Source of the DNA: Candidatus Didemnitutus sp.
GTDB lineage: Bacteria; Verrucomicrobiota; Verrucomicrobiia; Opitutales; Opitutaceae
Reading direction: 5' to 3'
NCBI GenBank assembly: GCA_017991595.1
Contig: JAGOQJ010000007.1
Coordinates: 1 to 64,000 of the forward strand
DNA: 64,000 nt
Below the pieces are notes generated by a model, which was given only the letters and a program-made list of their open reading frames with translations, had not been told where the DNA came from and did no database searches. Positions 15,603-24,583 of this stretch are shown here, one piece after another. Positions within the stretch are counted from its first letter, which is position 1. Each line of letters opens with the position of its first letter. Made by a program: the position numbers and the translations under genes.

Positions 15603-16940
15603 GTGAATTTTCCGCACTACGAATTGCAGACGGCATGTCTGGTGGTCGGCGGCGGGCCGGCCGGCTATGGCGCGGCGGTCGCCGCCAGTTCCCGGGGGGC
15701 GCAGGTGATCCTCGCGGAGCGGCACGGATTCCTCGGCGGCATGGGCTCGGCGGCGGGGCTCGGCTGCTACCTCAACCACCGCGGGGCCGATCGCGACCTC
15801 AGCGACGGGGTGTATCAGGAACTCGTGCAAACGCTGCGGCAGCAAGGCGCGACGTATCACGACGACTATTCGCAGGCCGACTTTTTCGAACCCGAGTGGT
15901 GCAAGCGTCTCATGGAACAAAGGCTCCTGCGCGCAGGTGTGCGGTTGCTTTACCACTGCCTGTTCGAGCAGGTGGAGCGCGATGGCGAAGGCTGGCGCGT
16001 GACCTTCCTGGCCAAGGGCGGACGCGTGGTGGTGCGTTGCGCCTATCTCGTCGATGCGACGGGCGATGCCGACGTGTGCACCGCGGCGGGAGTGACGGTG
16101 ACGCATGGCCGGCGCAGCGATGGCAAGGCGCAACCGATGACGATGGTCGTGCAACTCGGCGGTTTCGACCCGGCGGCGTGGGCGCGGGCGGGCGGGCGCA
16201 TGGTGGGCGACGGCAGCTTTGCGATGGAAGGCGATTGCTTCGCGACGGCGATCGCGGCGGCGCGCGCCGCGGGGCACTGGACGATCCCGCGCACCGAGAT
16301 CGCGATGTTCTGGTCGATGCCGTCCGATCCGACGCGTATCACCATCAACGGCACGCGCATCAACGGTCTCAGCGCCTGCAATCCGCTCGACGTCACCGCG
16401 GCCGAGGTGGAAGGCCGCCGCCAGGCTCAGGAAATCCTGCATTTTTTCCGCCACTATGTGCCGGGCGGAGCGGACGTTTATCTCCTGCAGACCGGACCGC
16501 AGGTCGGCGTGCGCGAGAGCAGGCGCATCGCCGGCCGGGCAGTGTTGTCGGAGGAGGATGTGCGCGCCGGCCGGAGGCCGCCGAATGCGGTCGTGACCTG
16601 CTCTTATCCGATCGACGTGCATCATCCGGATGGGGCTGGAACCCAGTTCGAGAAAGTCACACAGGATCACGCTTACGGAATCCCGTGGGAATGTCTGCTG
16701 CCGATCGGAGCGGAGAATCTCGTCGCAGCTGGGCGCTGCATCAGCGCCACGCATGAGGCGGCAGGCAGCTTCCGCGTCATGCCGACTTGCATGGGACTCG
16801 GCGAGGCGGCCGGCACGGCGGTGGATCTCGCTCAGGCCGAAGGCGTGCCGTTGCATGCCATCACGGGCGAACGCATCCGGCGTGCGATGGATGCGCGCAA
16901 GGCCGCGCTCGTGACAACGGATGCCGGCAGCAGGTCGTAA
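15603..16940 (+). CDS. FAD-dependent oxidoreductase (FAD_oxidored type)
   Basis: 445 residues from the GTG at 15603. An earlier GTG at 15501 is in frame, but it would begin with Arg/Cys-rich, non-protein-like sequence over the operator. The N-terminus holds a Rossmann dinucleotide fold (VVGGGPAGYGAAVAASSRG, then an acidic residue at ILAER). LVDATGDADV and a C-terminal AAGRCISATHEAAGS and MPTCMGLGEAAG complete the FAD-binding pattern. This family is common in polysaccharide-use clusters and is thought to oxidise or reduce sugars, but the reaction is not established. The GH38 gene follows after 17 bp, so the two are co-transcribed. Probably cytoplasmic, as no signal peptide is seen. Confidence 0.8.
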   Translation: MNFPHYELQTACLVVGGGPAGYGAAVAASSRGAQVILAERHGFLGGMGSAAGLGCYLNHRGADRDLSDGVYQELVQTLRQQGATYHDDYSQADFFEPEWCKRLMEQRLLRAGVRLLYHCLFEQVERDGEGWRVTFLAKGGRVVVRCAYLVDATGDADVCTAAGVTVTHGRRSDGKAQPMTMVVQLGGFDPAAWARAGGRMVGDGSFAMEGDCFATAIAAARAAGHWTIPRTEIAMFWSMPSDPTRITINGTRINGLSACNPLDVTAAEVEGRRQAQEILHFFRHYVPGGADVYLLQTGPQVGVRESRRIAGRAVLSEEDVRAGRRPPNAVVTCSYPIDVHHPDGAGTQFEKVTQDHAYGIPWECLLPIGAENLVAAGRCISATHEAAGSFRVMPTCMGLGEAAGTAVDLAQAEGVPLHAITGERIRRAMDARKAALVTTDAGSRS

Positions 16941-16957
16941 GTAACGCCCATCCTGCC

Positions 16958-19900
16958 GTGCTGCCGCCCACCTTTCTGACGCAACTGATCCCGGCGCGGA
17001 TCGCGGAGGCCCTGCGTCGCATCGAGGCCAGGGTTTGGACGTTCGAGTCCGCGAGCATCGCGGTGCAACAGACGGAGAGCTTCCGCGTCCACCGTCGCCT
17101 GGATGAATTGTCGTCCGCGGATTTCACGCCGGTCCCTGCCGCGCCTTTTCATTGGGGACCGAAATATGCGCAGCGGTGGTTCAGGCTCGCGCTGCCGGCG
17201 TGGCCCGACGCGCGCGGGCGTTACCTTGTGTGGGACGATCAGGCCGAAGCCACCGCATACGTTGAGGGCGTGCCGTATTCGGGTTTGGATCTGGCGCACC
17301 GGTTTTGTCCGTTGCCGGCGGGACTGCGCGAGCTGGAGGTCGAGGCGGTGTGCATCCGGTCTGCGATCTGGTTGGACGGGACGGCGTCGCACTTGACCGA
17401 GCAAGGCAGTCGTTACCTGCCGCCGCGCGTGGCGGTGCGCGACGACCTCGCCTGGAGCGTGTATCACGACCTGAAGGTGCTGCTCGATGTGTTGGAGGCG
17501 GAGTATCGCGATTTTCATCCCGGTGCGACGAAGCCCTTCACCGACCCCGTGCGGCACTCTCCGCCGGTGTGGCGGGTCAGCCCGCTGTTTCGCCGGCTCT
17601 GTGAGCGGCTCGATCGTGCGGTGGGCGTGTTCGATCGCGAGGGCCTCGAGGCGCTGGCGGCGGCGCTGGGCGCCATTTACCGCGAGTTCTCGGCGGATCC
17701 GGCGGCGCTGCGGGCTGTTTTGACGGGGCACGCGCACATCGACCTCGTGTGGCTGTGGCCCGAGCGGGTGGGGGAGTTCAAGGCGGTGCACAGCTGGTCG
17801 ACCCAGGTGCGCTTGCTGCGGACCTACCCGGAGTTCCGTTTCGGCTACTCGCAGCCGGCAAGCTACGAGGCGGTGGCGCGGCGCGCGCCTGGATTGCACG
17901 CGCGGGTGCGCGGCTTGATTGCGGAGGGACGCTGGGAGGCGACGGGAGCGAGTTATGTCGAGAGCGATACGCAGCTGCCCTGCGGCGAGGCGCTCTGGCG
18001 CAGCCTGCGGCTGGGCCAGGAGTCTTTCGCGGCGCTGCGCGGCCGGCCGGCCACAGTGTTCTGGCTGCCGGATGTCTTCGGTTACAGTGGCTGCCTGCCG
18101 CAGCTGTTGCAGGCGTGTGGCGTGCGAGGATTCTTCACCACCAAGCTCTCATGGAGCACCGTCAACCGGCATCCGCACACCAGCTTTGTCTGGCGCGGCA
18201 ACGACGGCTCGGAGGTCGTCGCGCACGTGGTGCTGCTGCACGATTACAACGAGTCCGTGGATGTCCGCCGTCTGCGGGAGGATGCGCTACATCATCAGCA
18301 GGCCGCGGTGCATGACGAGTTCCTCGTGCCGACCGGCTACGGCGATGGTGGCGGCGGCCCGACAGAGGAGATGTGCGAAAGGGTGCGGCGGTTGCGCGAT
18401 CTCGCCGGTGCGCCACGCGCGGAGTGGGGCGGCATCGAGGCATTCTACGAGCGGCTCGGACGGGTGGCGGACCGGTTGCCAACTGCGAGCGGTGAGCTGA
18501 TGCTCGAATTGCATCGCGGCGTCTATACGACGCACGGGCGGCTGAAGGCGGCCTTCCGCGGACTGGAGCGTGCGCTTCAGGTGCAAGAGGCGGCGCACAT
18601 CGCCGCCGGCGCCGGACCGGTGGCAGGCGAGGCGTGGCGTCGGCTCGTGTTCGCGCAATTCCACGACTACATTCCGGGCAGTTCGATCTGGGAAGTTTAT
18701 GCGGAGGGCATCCCGGAATTGGAGCAGCTCGCGCGGGCGGCGTGGACCGCGGCGGAGACGTGCCTGCAGTCGGAGGCCGCGGCTGCGGTGGGCTGGTTCA
18801 ATCCGCTGGCGGTGGCGCGGCATTGGCGGGTAGGCGCGGAGTGTTATCGGCTGGCGCCGCTGAGCGGAGGACCGATCGCTTCGCTGGAGCGCGTGGCGTT
18901 GCCGCCGCCGCAGGCGACGGCGCAGCATCTCAGCAGCGCGCGTGTGCAGGCGGAGTTCGATGCGCACGGGGCGTTGCGGGGTTTGCGGATCGACGGGCAC
19001 GAGGTCGCGTTGCGTGGAGCCGGGCATCGGCTGGTGGCTTATCCCGATCACCCGGCGGCGTTCGAGGCGTGGGATGTCGATCGCAACACCTTGGTGAATG
19101 GAGTGCCGGCAATCTGTGTCGGCGGGCCGGAAATCTCGCTGACAGCGGGCGAGGCGAGTTTGTCTTTCGCGTATCGCGCCGCCGTGTCCAGCACGGTGCG
19201 GGTGACGTATCGGGTCACGGCGGACGAACCGGTGCTGCGGGTCGATTACGAGATCGATTGGCGGGATCCGGAGTGGTTGCTCAAGGCCATTTTCTCCACG
19301 GCGTATCAGGGACGGCAGGCGCGTTTTGGCGCGCCGTTTGGCAGCACTTTGCGCGGGCAATGGCCCGGGCAGACGCGCGAGGAGGCGTTGTGGGAGGTGC
19401 CGTTCAGCCGTTGGTTGGTGGTCATGGACGACGCGCAAGCGGAGGGATTGGCGGTCGTGACCTGCGATCGTTACGGCGCGACGGTGCGCGAAGGCGAAGC
19501 GGGCGTCACGCTGTTGCGGAGCGCGCGCGTGACCGAGGCGGATCATCACCCGGCCATCCGCGAGACTCCCGCGCGTCCGGACCACTCCGACCTCGGCGGG
19601 CAGAGAGTCAGCCTGGCGATCGCACGCTTCGCGGGCAACCTGTCGCAGGCGGAGCATCCTGCGATGCTGGCGGACACTTTGTTCACTCCGTGCGTGGCGG
19701 TGCGCGGCATGATGCCATGCGCGGCTGGCCTCGCGGCGATGGAGCATGCGGACACGCTGATCCCGGCTTGGAGCGAGCCCGTGGCGGTTGGACTGTGGTG
19801 CTTGCGGGTGCACGAAGTCGGAGGACGCCACGGTCGGGCGAAACTCACTTTATTGCCCGGTTGGCAAGCGGTCGCGTCGTCTTTGTCGGCGACAACGCCG

Positions 19901-20014
19901 CCGACGGCGGGCTGGCAAACAGGGACGCTGGAGATGAATTACACGGCGTATGCTGTGGCCACGGTGTGGTTCCGCGCCACAGGTGTGGAGCGTTTGGCCT
20001 CGGTGGGCTCGTAG
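16958..20014 (+). CDS. GH38 alpha-mannosidase
   Basis: 1018 residues from the GTG at 16958, 17 bp after the oxidoreductase stop; the earlier in-frame Met lies inside that gene in another frame. GH38 hallmarks are present in order: GHAHIDLVWLWPE (H260 and D262, expected zinc ligands), WLPDVFGYSG (D372, expected nucleophile), FTTKLSWS, and FAQFHDYIPGSS (H569, expected zinc ligand). The N-terminal 240 residues match the beta-sandwich that precedes the catalytic domain, and the C-terminal half is the usual large beta-domain. It should cleave terminal alpha-mannosides from imported oligosaccharides. No signal peptide is seen, so it is likely cytoplasmic. Confidence 0.9.
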   Translation: MLPPTFLTQLIPARIAEALRRIEARVWTFESASIAVQQTESFRVHRRLDELSSADFTPVPAAPFHWGPKYAQRWFRLALPAWPDARGRYLVWDDQAEATAYVEGVPYSGLDLAHRFCPLPAGLRELEVEAVCIRSAIWLDGTASHLTEQGSRYLPPRVAVRDDLAWSVYHDLKVLLDVLEAEYRDFHPGATKPFTDPVRHSPPVWRVSPLFRRLCERLDRAVGVFDREGLEALAAALGAIYREFSADPAALRAVLTGHAHIDLVWLWPERVGEFKAVHSWSTQVRLLRTYPEFRFGYSQPASYEAVARRAPGLHARVRGLIAEGRWEATGASYVESDTQLPCGEALWRSLRLGQESFAALRGRPATVFWLPDVFGYSGCLPQLLQACGVRGFFTTKLSWSTVNRHPHTSFVWRGNDGSEVVAHVVLLHDYNESVDVRRLREDALHHQQAAVHDEFLVPTGYGDGGGGPTEEMCERVRRLRDLAGAPRAEWGGIEAFYERLGRVADRLPTASGELMLELHRGVYTTHGRLKAAFRGLERALQVQEAAHIAAGAGPVAGEAWRRLVFAQFHDYIPGSSIWEVYAEGIPELEQLARAAWTAAETCLQSEAAAAVGWFNPLAVARHWRVGAECYRLAPLSGGPIASLERVALPPPQATAQHLSSARVQAEFDAHGALRGLRIDGHEVALRGAGHRLVAYPDHPAAFEAWDVDRNTLVNGVPAICVGGPEISLTAGEASLSFAYRAAVSSTVRVTYRVTADEPVLRVDYEIDWRDPEWLLKAIFSTAYQGRQARFGAPFGSTLRGQWPGQTREEALWEVPFSRWLVVMDDAQAEGLAVVTCDRYGATVREGEAGVTLLRSARVTEADHHPAIRETPARPDHSDLGGQRVSLAIARFAGNLSQAEHPAMLADTLFTPCVAVRGMMPCAAGLAAMEHADTLIPAWSEPVAVGLWCLRVHEVGGRHGRAKLTLLPGWQAVASSLSATTPPTAGWQTGTLEMNYTAYAVATVWFRATGVERLASVGS

Positions 20015-20367
20015 CACACCGCCTGAGGTGGCGCGGAGTGTGTGAAGGCACAGCGGCGGTGCATGGGGCGCGCGAGAACGTTGGCGCCGTGCGTATCGCG
20101 GTATTTGCGCGCTTCGTCGTGGAAACCGTGGCGCGACCTGATTTCGGGCACGCGCGGGCGTGGATGACGGAGGCGACGGGGCACCCTGCATTTCCGCCGC
20201 TGTCACGCGGGCCGAATCCGATGTTCGCGCCGGAAAATACGACGAACATGTTTTAACGATATTTTTAAGATGCTGAAAAACAAGGTATTGGGTGGCCGGA
20301 AGGACAGGGTCGACTTATCGCAACAAAATGGCTGGAGCGCCCGACGTGGGTCTTTCTGCGCGTGCTT
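20015..20367. other. Intergenic region before the GH44 gene
   Basis: 353 bp with no convincing gene. Positions 20240-20285 are strikingly AT-rich for this window (runs of T and A around 20255-20280) and are the best place for the promoter of the downstream exported endoglucanase. None of the 16-bp palindromes is seen here. Confidence 0.4.
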
Positions 20368-23300
20368 ATGCAACTTATCTTGCACCACTGGCGCTCCCTT
20401 TTGGGCGCGATTCGCGCGCGAGCCTCCGGGCTCCGCTTTTTCAGGACAGTCACTCCGTTGCTGGCGGTTTTGGCGACGCATGCCTTCATGTTGCCCGCGC
20501 TCTCCGCGGACATGCGACCGCCGCTGCCGACGATTGGCGAGTTCAAGGCCGACACCGTCACGCATGCGACGATCCGCCTCGGCGAGTCGTCCACGCTCAC
20601 TTGGGCGATCGGTGACGCCACCAAGATCACGATCGATCAAGGCATCGGCGATGTCACCGCGCTCCCGAGCGTCCGAGTAACACCGACGAAAACGACGACC
20701 TACACGCTCACGGCGTCGAATGTCCGCGGCTCACGCACGGCGCGGGTGCGGGTGACGGTCGTCGTGCCGCCACCCAGCATCGCCTCGTTCACGGCCACGC
20801 CTTCGTCCGTGGCGCTGGGGTCATCGACCACGTTGGCGTGGGACGTCGCGGGCGCTGCGTCCGTGAAGATCAACAATGGCGTCGGTGAAGTCTCCGGTTC
20901 GAGCGTGAGCGTCACGCCGACCGCGACGACGACCTACACGCTCGTCGCGCAGAACGTCGCCGGCAGCACGCGCGCCACCACGCGGGTGACGGTGGTCGTG
21001 CCTCCGCCGGTCATCGCTTCGTTCACCGCCGCGCCGGCCTCCATCGCGCTGGGACAATCCACGACGTTGAGCTGGGACGTGTCAGGCGCGACTTCCGTCG
21101 CGATCAACAACGGTGTCGGCGCCGTCACGGGCACGAGCGTGTCCGTCACCCCGACCAAGACCACCACCTACACGCTCACGGCGCGCAACGCCGCTGGTGC
21201 CGTGAAAGCCACAGCGCGAGTCACGGTCACGGTGCCGCCGCCGTCGATCGCGTCGTTTACCGCTTCGCCGGCGTCGATCACCGCGGGCGAGTCGACCACC
21301 TTGAGCTGGAACGTCACCGGGGCGACCTCGCTCAGCATCAGCAACGGCGTGGGCACGGTCATCGGTTCGAGTGTCCGGGTTTCGCCCAGCGCCACCACCA
21401 CCTACACGCTGACGGCCAAGAGCGCTGGCGGCACGGTCACGGCCACCACGCGCGTCACCGTCGCGGTGGCGCCGCCGGTCATCTCGTCGTTCAGCGCGTC
21501 CCCGGCGTCCATCGCGGCCGGACAGGCGAGCACGCTGAGCTGGAATGTCTCCGGCGCGACTTCGCTCGCGATCGACCATGGCGTGGGCACGGTCTCCGGC
21601 TCGAACGTCAGTGTGTCGCCGACGGCTTCGACCACTTACACGCTCACCGCGCGCAACAGCGCCGGCACGGTCACCGCGTCGACCTCGGTTGCCGTCACGC
21701 CGTCCACGGGCGGCATGAAATACCAAGTCGCCTACGACTCGGCCCTGCTCGGCTCCTGGATTCGCTCCTGCTGGGAATCCGAAACCGCGCCGATCTACAG
21801 CAATTTCGCCGCGGAGGCGCCGGGCCGCACCGGTCACGCCATCGAAGTCCGCTTCGGTCCCGAGAACGGCAGCAACGCCTTCGGCCTCGCCGATCGCAAG
21901 CCGGGTTGGGACACACAGGACAAATACCTGAACGAGTTCCGCACGATCGAATTCGACCTCTACGTCGATGCGGACGCCACCGGCATGGAGAACCTTGAGT
22001 TTATCTTCGAGGACGCTTTCCAGTCCGACGACGCCAAGCTCGTGAACTTCATCCCGGGCTGGTTCGATCTCACGCCGGCCGAGCGCGTGAACCGCTGGTA
22101 TCATGTCGTGATCGATCTCGAGGCGATCCACCCGAAGATCATCCGTTTCCACCAGTTCCTCCTTTTCAACGCCGGCAATCCCGACTCCCAGCCACATTTC
22201 CGCATGGCCAACGTGCGCCTCGGCTACGTCGACGATCTCGTCGCGCCCGTCGTGACATTCCAGTCGGCTACGCCGTCGGTCAGCTACGACGCGATGACGC
22301 TCGCGTTCACGACGAACGAGTTTGCGCGCTTCCGCATCGAATACGGCCGCACCGGCTACACGGAGACGTTCGAAGGTCCCGGCGATTGGGACGGCTGGGT
22401 CACCGCGCACAGCGCGACGCTGCCCGGCTTGCTGCCCGGCGTGACGTATCAGTATCGCATCGTCGCGTTCGATCACCGCACCGAACCGGGCACGGCGCCC
22501 AACTTCGGCTACCACACCGGCACGTTCACCATGCCGCCGGCGCCGACCACGCCGCCGATCCTCTCCGGTCTCGCGGCGACGAATGTGACCGGCAACAGCG
22601 CCACGCTCGTCTGGCAGACCAACCGCCCGACGAAGGCGCGCCTCGTTTACCGCAAGGTCGGCGGCGCCGAACTCGTGCGCACGTTCGACGACTACGCACT
22701 CAGCCGCAGTTCGCTCGCGGACTTGCTCGAGCCGAACACGGCCTATCAGGGCGCGGTGACCGTCACCGACGCATTCAACCTGAGTGCGTCGCAGGAAATC
22801 GCGTTCACGACGAATGCGGCCGGCCAGGCGACCGTGACGATCGCGGTGAACCCGGCGCAGACGCGCCCGATCTCGCCGTGGATTTACGGCATGAACTTCT
22901 ACCAGGAGACGGCCGACCAGGTGCGCAACCTGACGTTCAACCGTCAGGGCGGCAACCGCTGGACGGCCTACAACTGGGAGAACAACGCGTCGAACAGCGG
23001 CGCCGATTGGGGGCCCTACAGCAACGACAACTTCCTCGGCGGCGACACGATCGTGCCCGCGGAAGCCGTTCGCTCGCGTGTCGCCGAAGATCGCGCGCGT
23101 AACAGCGCGAGCCTCATCTCGGTGCAGATGCAGGGCTACGTGGCCGCCGACAAAAACGGCCTCGTCGACATCCACGCGCCCAACTACCTCGCGGAGCGCT
23201 TCAAGCCGGTCGTTTACCGCAAGGGCACGGCGTTCACCTCCACGCCGTCGACCACCGACAACGCCGTCTACATGGACGAGTTCATCTGGGCGCTGCGCGG

Positions 23301-24339
23301 CAAGTTCTCCGGCAACATCTACTCGGACCCCGTCACGCCGACGTTCGTGTCGCTCGACAACGAGCCCGACCTTTGGTCGCTCACGCACCCGCAGATCCAG
23401 CCGCAGCATCCGACCGCGGCGTCGTTCATCGAGAAATCGGTCGCGCTCGCGCGCGCGGTGAAGGACGTCGACTCGTCGATCAAGATCTTCGGCCCGGTGA
23501 ACTATGGCATCAGCGGCTTCATCAACTGGCAGGGCAGCCCCGGCTACACGGAAGATTATTGGTTTATGGACCAATACCTCCAAGCGATGAAAGCAGCCTC
23601 CGATAGCGCCGGCCAGCGCCTGCTCGATGTCTTCGACTTCCACTGGTATTCGGAAGCCTACGCGGGCAACACCCGCATCATCTCGCTCAGCTCGCCGAAT
23701 CTGAACGCCGAGCAGATTCAGGAAATCGTGCAGAGCCCGCGCTCGCTGTGGGACCCGACCTATGCCGAAAATTCCTGGATCGTGAGCTACTTCGGCGGAC
23801 CGGTGCGCATTCTCCCGCGCCTCGAGGCGAAGATCGCGGCCGGTTTCCCCGGCACGAAGCTCGCCATCACCGAATACGACAACGGCGGTCACAACCACAT
23901 CGCCGGCGCGATCGCGCAGGCCGATAACCTCGGTGTCTTCGGTGCGCACGGCGTCTTCGCCGCCAACTACTGGCCGCTGGCGCAGAGCTATCCGTTCGTG
24001 CAAGGCGCGTTCAAGATGTATCGCGACTACGACGGCAACCAGAGCGCGTTCGGTGACATCTCGCTCGCCGCGACGTCGAGCAACATCGCGAAGGTCGCCG
24101 CCTACGTGAGCCGCGATTCGAACCACCCGAATCGGCTCGTGCTCGTGGTCATCAACCGCTCGTTCACGGCGGAGGACGTTTCGTTCAACGGCCTCGCCGC
24201 GAGCGGCAACGCGAAGGTTTATCGCATGGAGACGAACAAGTCGTCGCCGGTGTTCGTCGGCAAGGTGCCGGTGAACCTGAGCAACTGGGTCATCTCGCTC
24301 CCGGCGCTCAGCGTCTCGACGATCGAGATCACGCCGTAA
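20368..24339 (+). CDS. Exported multidomain GH44 endoglucanase/xyloglucanase with five Ig-like repeats
   Basis: 1323 residues from the ATG at 20368 (a GTG two codons earlier is possible). The order is a long N-terminal signal/anchor region (hydrophobic about residues 28-45), five Ig-like repeats of about 78 residues (each with TSLxWxVxGA, a GVGxVxGS turn and TTTYTLTAxN), a beta-sandwich of about 170 residues, an FN3-like domain, then a GH44 catalytic domain from about residue 825. GH44 signs are SPWIYGMNFY, SLDNEPDLW (E999, expected acid/base) and AITEYDNGG (E1169, expected nucleophile), plus the closing beta-domain. GH44 enzymes cut beta-1,4-glucans and xyloglucan. The repeats probably hold the catalytic part away from the cell surface. 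Confidence 0.9.
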   Translation: MQLILHHWRSLLGAIRARASGLRFFRTVTPLLAVLATHAFMLPALSADMRPPLPTIGEFKADTVTHATIRLGESSTLTWAIGDATKITIDQGIGDVTALPSVRVTPTKTTTYTLTASNVRGSRTARVRVTVVVPPPSIASFTATPSSVALGSSTTLAWDVAGAASVKINNGVGEVSGSSVSVTPTATTTYTLVAQNVAGSTRATTRVTVVVPPPVIASFTAAPASIALGQSTTLSWDVSGATSVAINNGVGAVTGTSVSVTPTKTTTYTLTARNAAGAVKATARVTVTVPPPSIASFTASPASITAGESTTLSWNVTGATSLSISNGVGTVIGSSVRVSPSATTTYTLTAKSAGGTVTATTRVTVAVAPPVISSFSASPASIAAGQASTLSWNVSGATSLAIDHGVGTVSGSNVSVSPTASTTYTLTARNSAGTVTASTSVAVTPSTGGMKYQVAYDSALLGSWIRSCWESETAPIYSNFAAEAPGRTGHAIEVRFGPENGSNAFGLADRKPGWDTQDKYLNEFRTIEFDLYVDADATGMENLEFIFEDAFQSDDAKLVNFIPGWFDLTPAERVNRWYHVVIDLEAIHPKIIRFHQFLLFNAGNPDSQPHFRMANVRLGYVDDLVAPVVTFQSATPSVSYDAMTLAFTTNEFARFRIEYGRTGYTETFEGPGDWDGWVTAHSATLPGLLPGVTYQYRIVAFDHRTEPGTAPNFGYHTGTFTMPPAPTTPPILSGLAATNVTGNSATLVWQTNRPTKARLVYRKVGGAELVRTFDDYALSRSSLADLLEPNTAYQGAVTVTDAFNLSASQEIAFTTNAAGQATVTIAVNPAQTRPISPWIYGMNFYQETADQVRNLTFNRQGGNRWTAYNWENNASNSGADWGPYSNDNFLGGDTIVPAEAVRSRVAEDRARNSASLISVQMQGYVAADKNGLVDIHAPNYLAERFKPVVYRKGTAFTSTPSTTDNAVYMDEFIWALRGKFSGNIYSDPVTPTFVSLDNEPDLWSLTHPQIQPQHPTAASFIEKSVALARAVKDVDSSIKIFGPVNYGISGFINWQGSPGYTEDYWFMDQYLQAMKAASDSAGQRLLDVFDFHWYSEAYAGNTRIISLSSPNLNAEQIQEIVQSPRSLWDPTYAENSWIVSYFGGPVRILPRLEAKIAAGFPGTKLAITEYDNGGHNHIAGAIAQADNLGVFGAHGVFAANYWPLAQSYPFVQGAFKMYRDYDGNQSAFGDISLAATSSNIAKVAAYVSRDSNHPNRLVLVVINRSFTAEDVSFNGLAASGNAKVYRMETNKSSPVFVGKVPVNLSNWVISLPALSVSTIEITP
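20758..21693 (+). repeat. Four exact-period 234-bp tandem repeats inside the GH44 gene
   Basis: The segments starting at 20758, 20992, 21226 and 21460 each begin with the codons for VxVxPPxI and are exactly 234 bp apart (78 codons). A more divergent first unit lies at about 20530-20757. They encode the Ig-like repeats. The exact spacing with no indels suggests recent amplification or continuing gene conversion. Confidence 0.85.
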
Positions 24340-24379
24340 CGCGAAAATCCTCGCAGGAGGCCCATCCTGCGTTTTCCCG

Positions 24380-24412
24380 CCGGCCGGACCCGCAAGGTCC
24401 GGCCGGTTTTTT
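24380..24412 (+). terminator. Rho-independent terminator after the GH44 gene
   Basis: An 11-bp perfect stem (CCGGCCGGACC pairing with GGTCCGGCCGG, loop CGCAA) is followed by six Ts, 40 bp past the stop codon. Confidence 0.92.
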
Positions 24413-24583
24413 GCGCGACCGCCGATCGCTCGCCGGTGACTCGCGATTCGCCCTGTCGTCAACGATTGAGTCCGAAAGGTGCTGCGCGGGCGCGGTGCGC
24501 GTGACAGTCGTGGCCTTGCCCGGCTTGCGCGCGGACAACCGCATCGGCGCAGCCCCTTTCCCCGTCGTCCTGCCTCATTCCCC

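Noticed and set aside
20203-20640. Small minus-strand frame before the GH44 gene
   Set aside because: No domain and poor composition; it overlaps the start of the GH44 gene.
20934-21635. Regular repeats that could suggest a CRISPR array
   Set aside because: The 234-bp period is far too long, there are no spacers, and the repeats encode Ig-like domains in frame.
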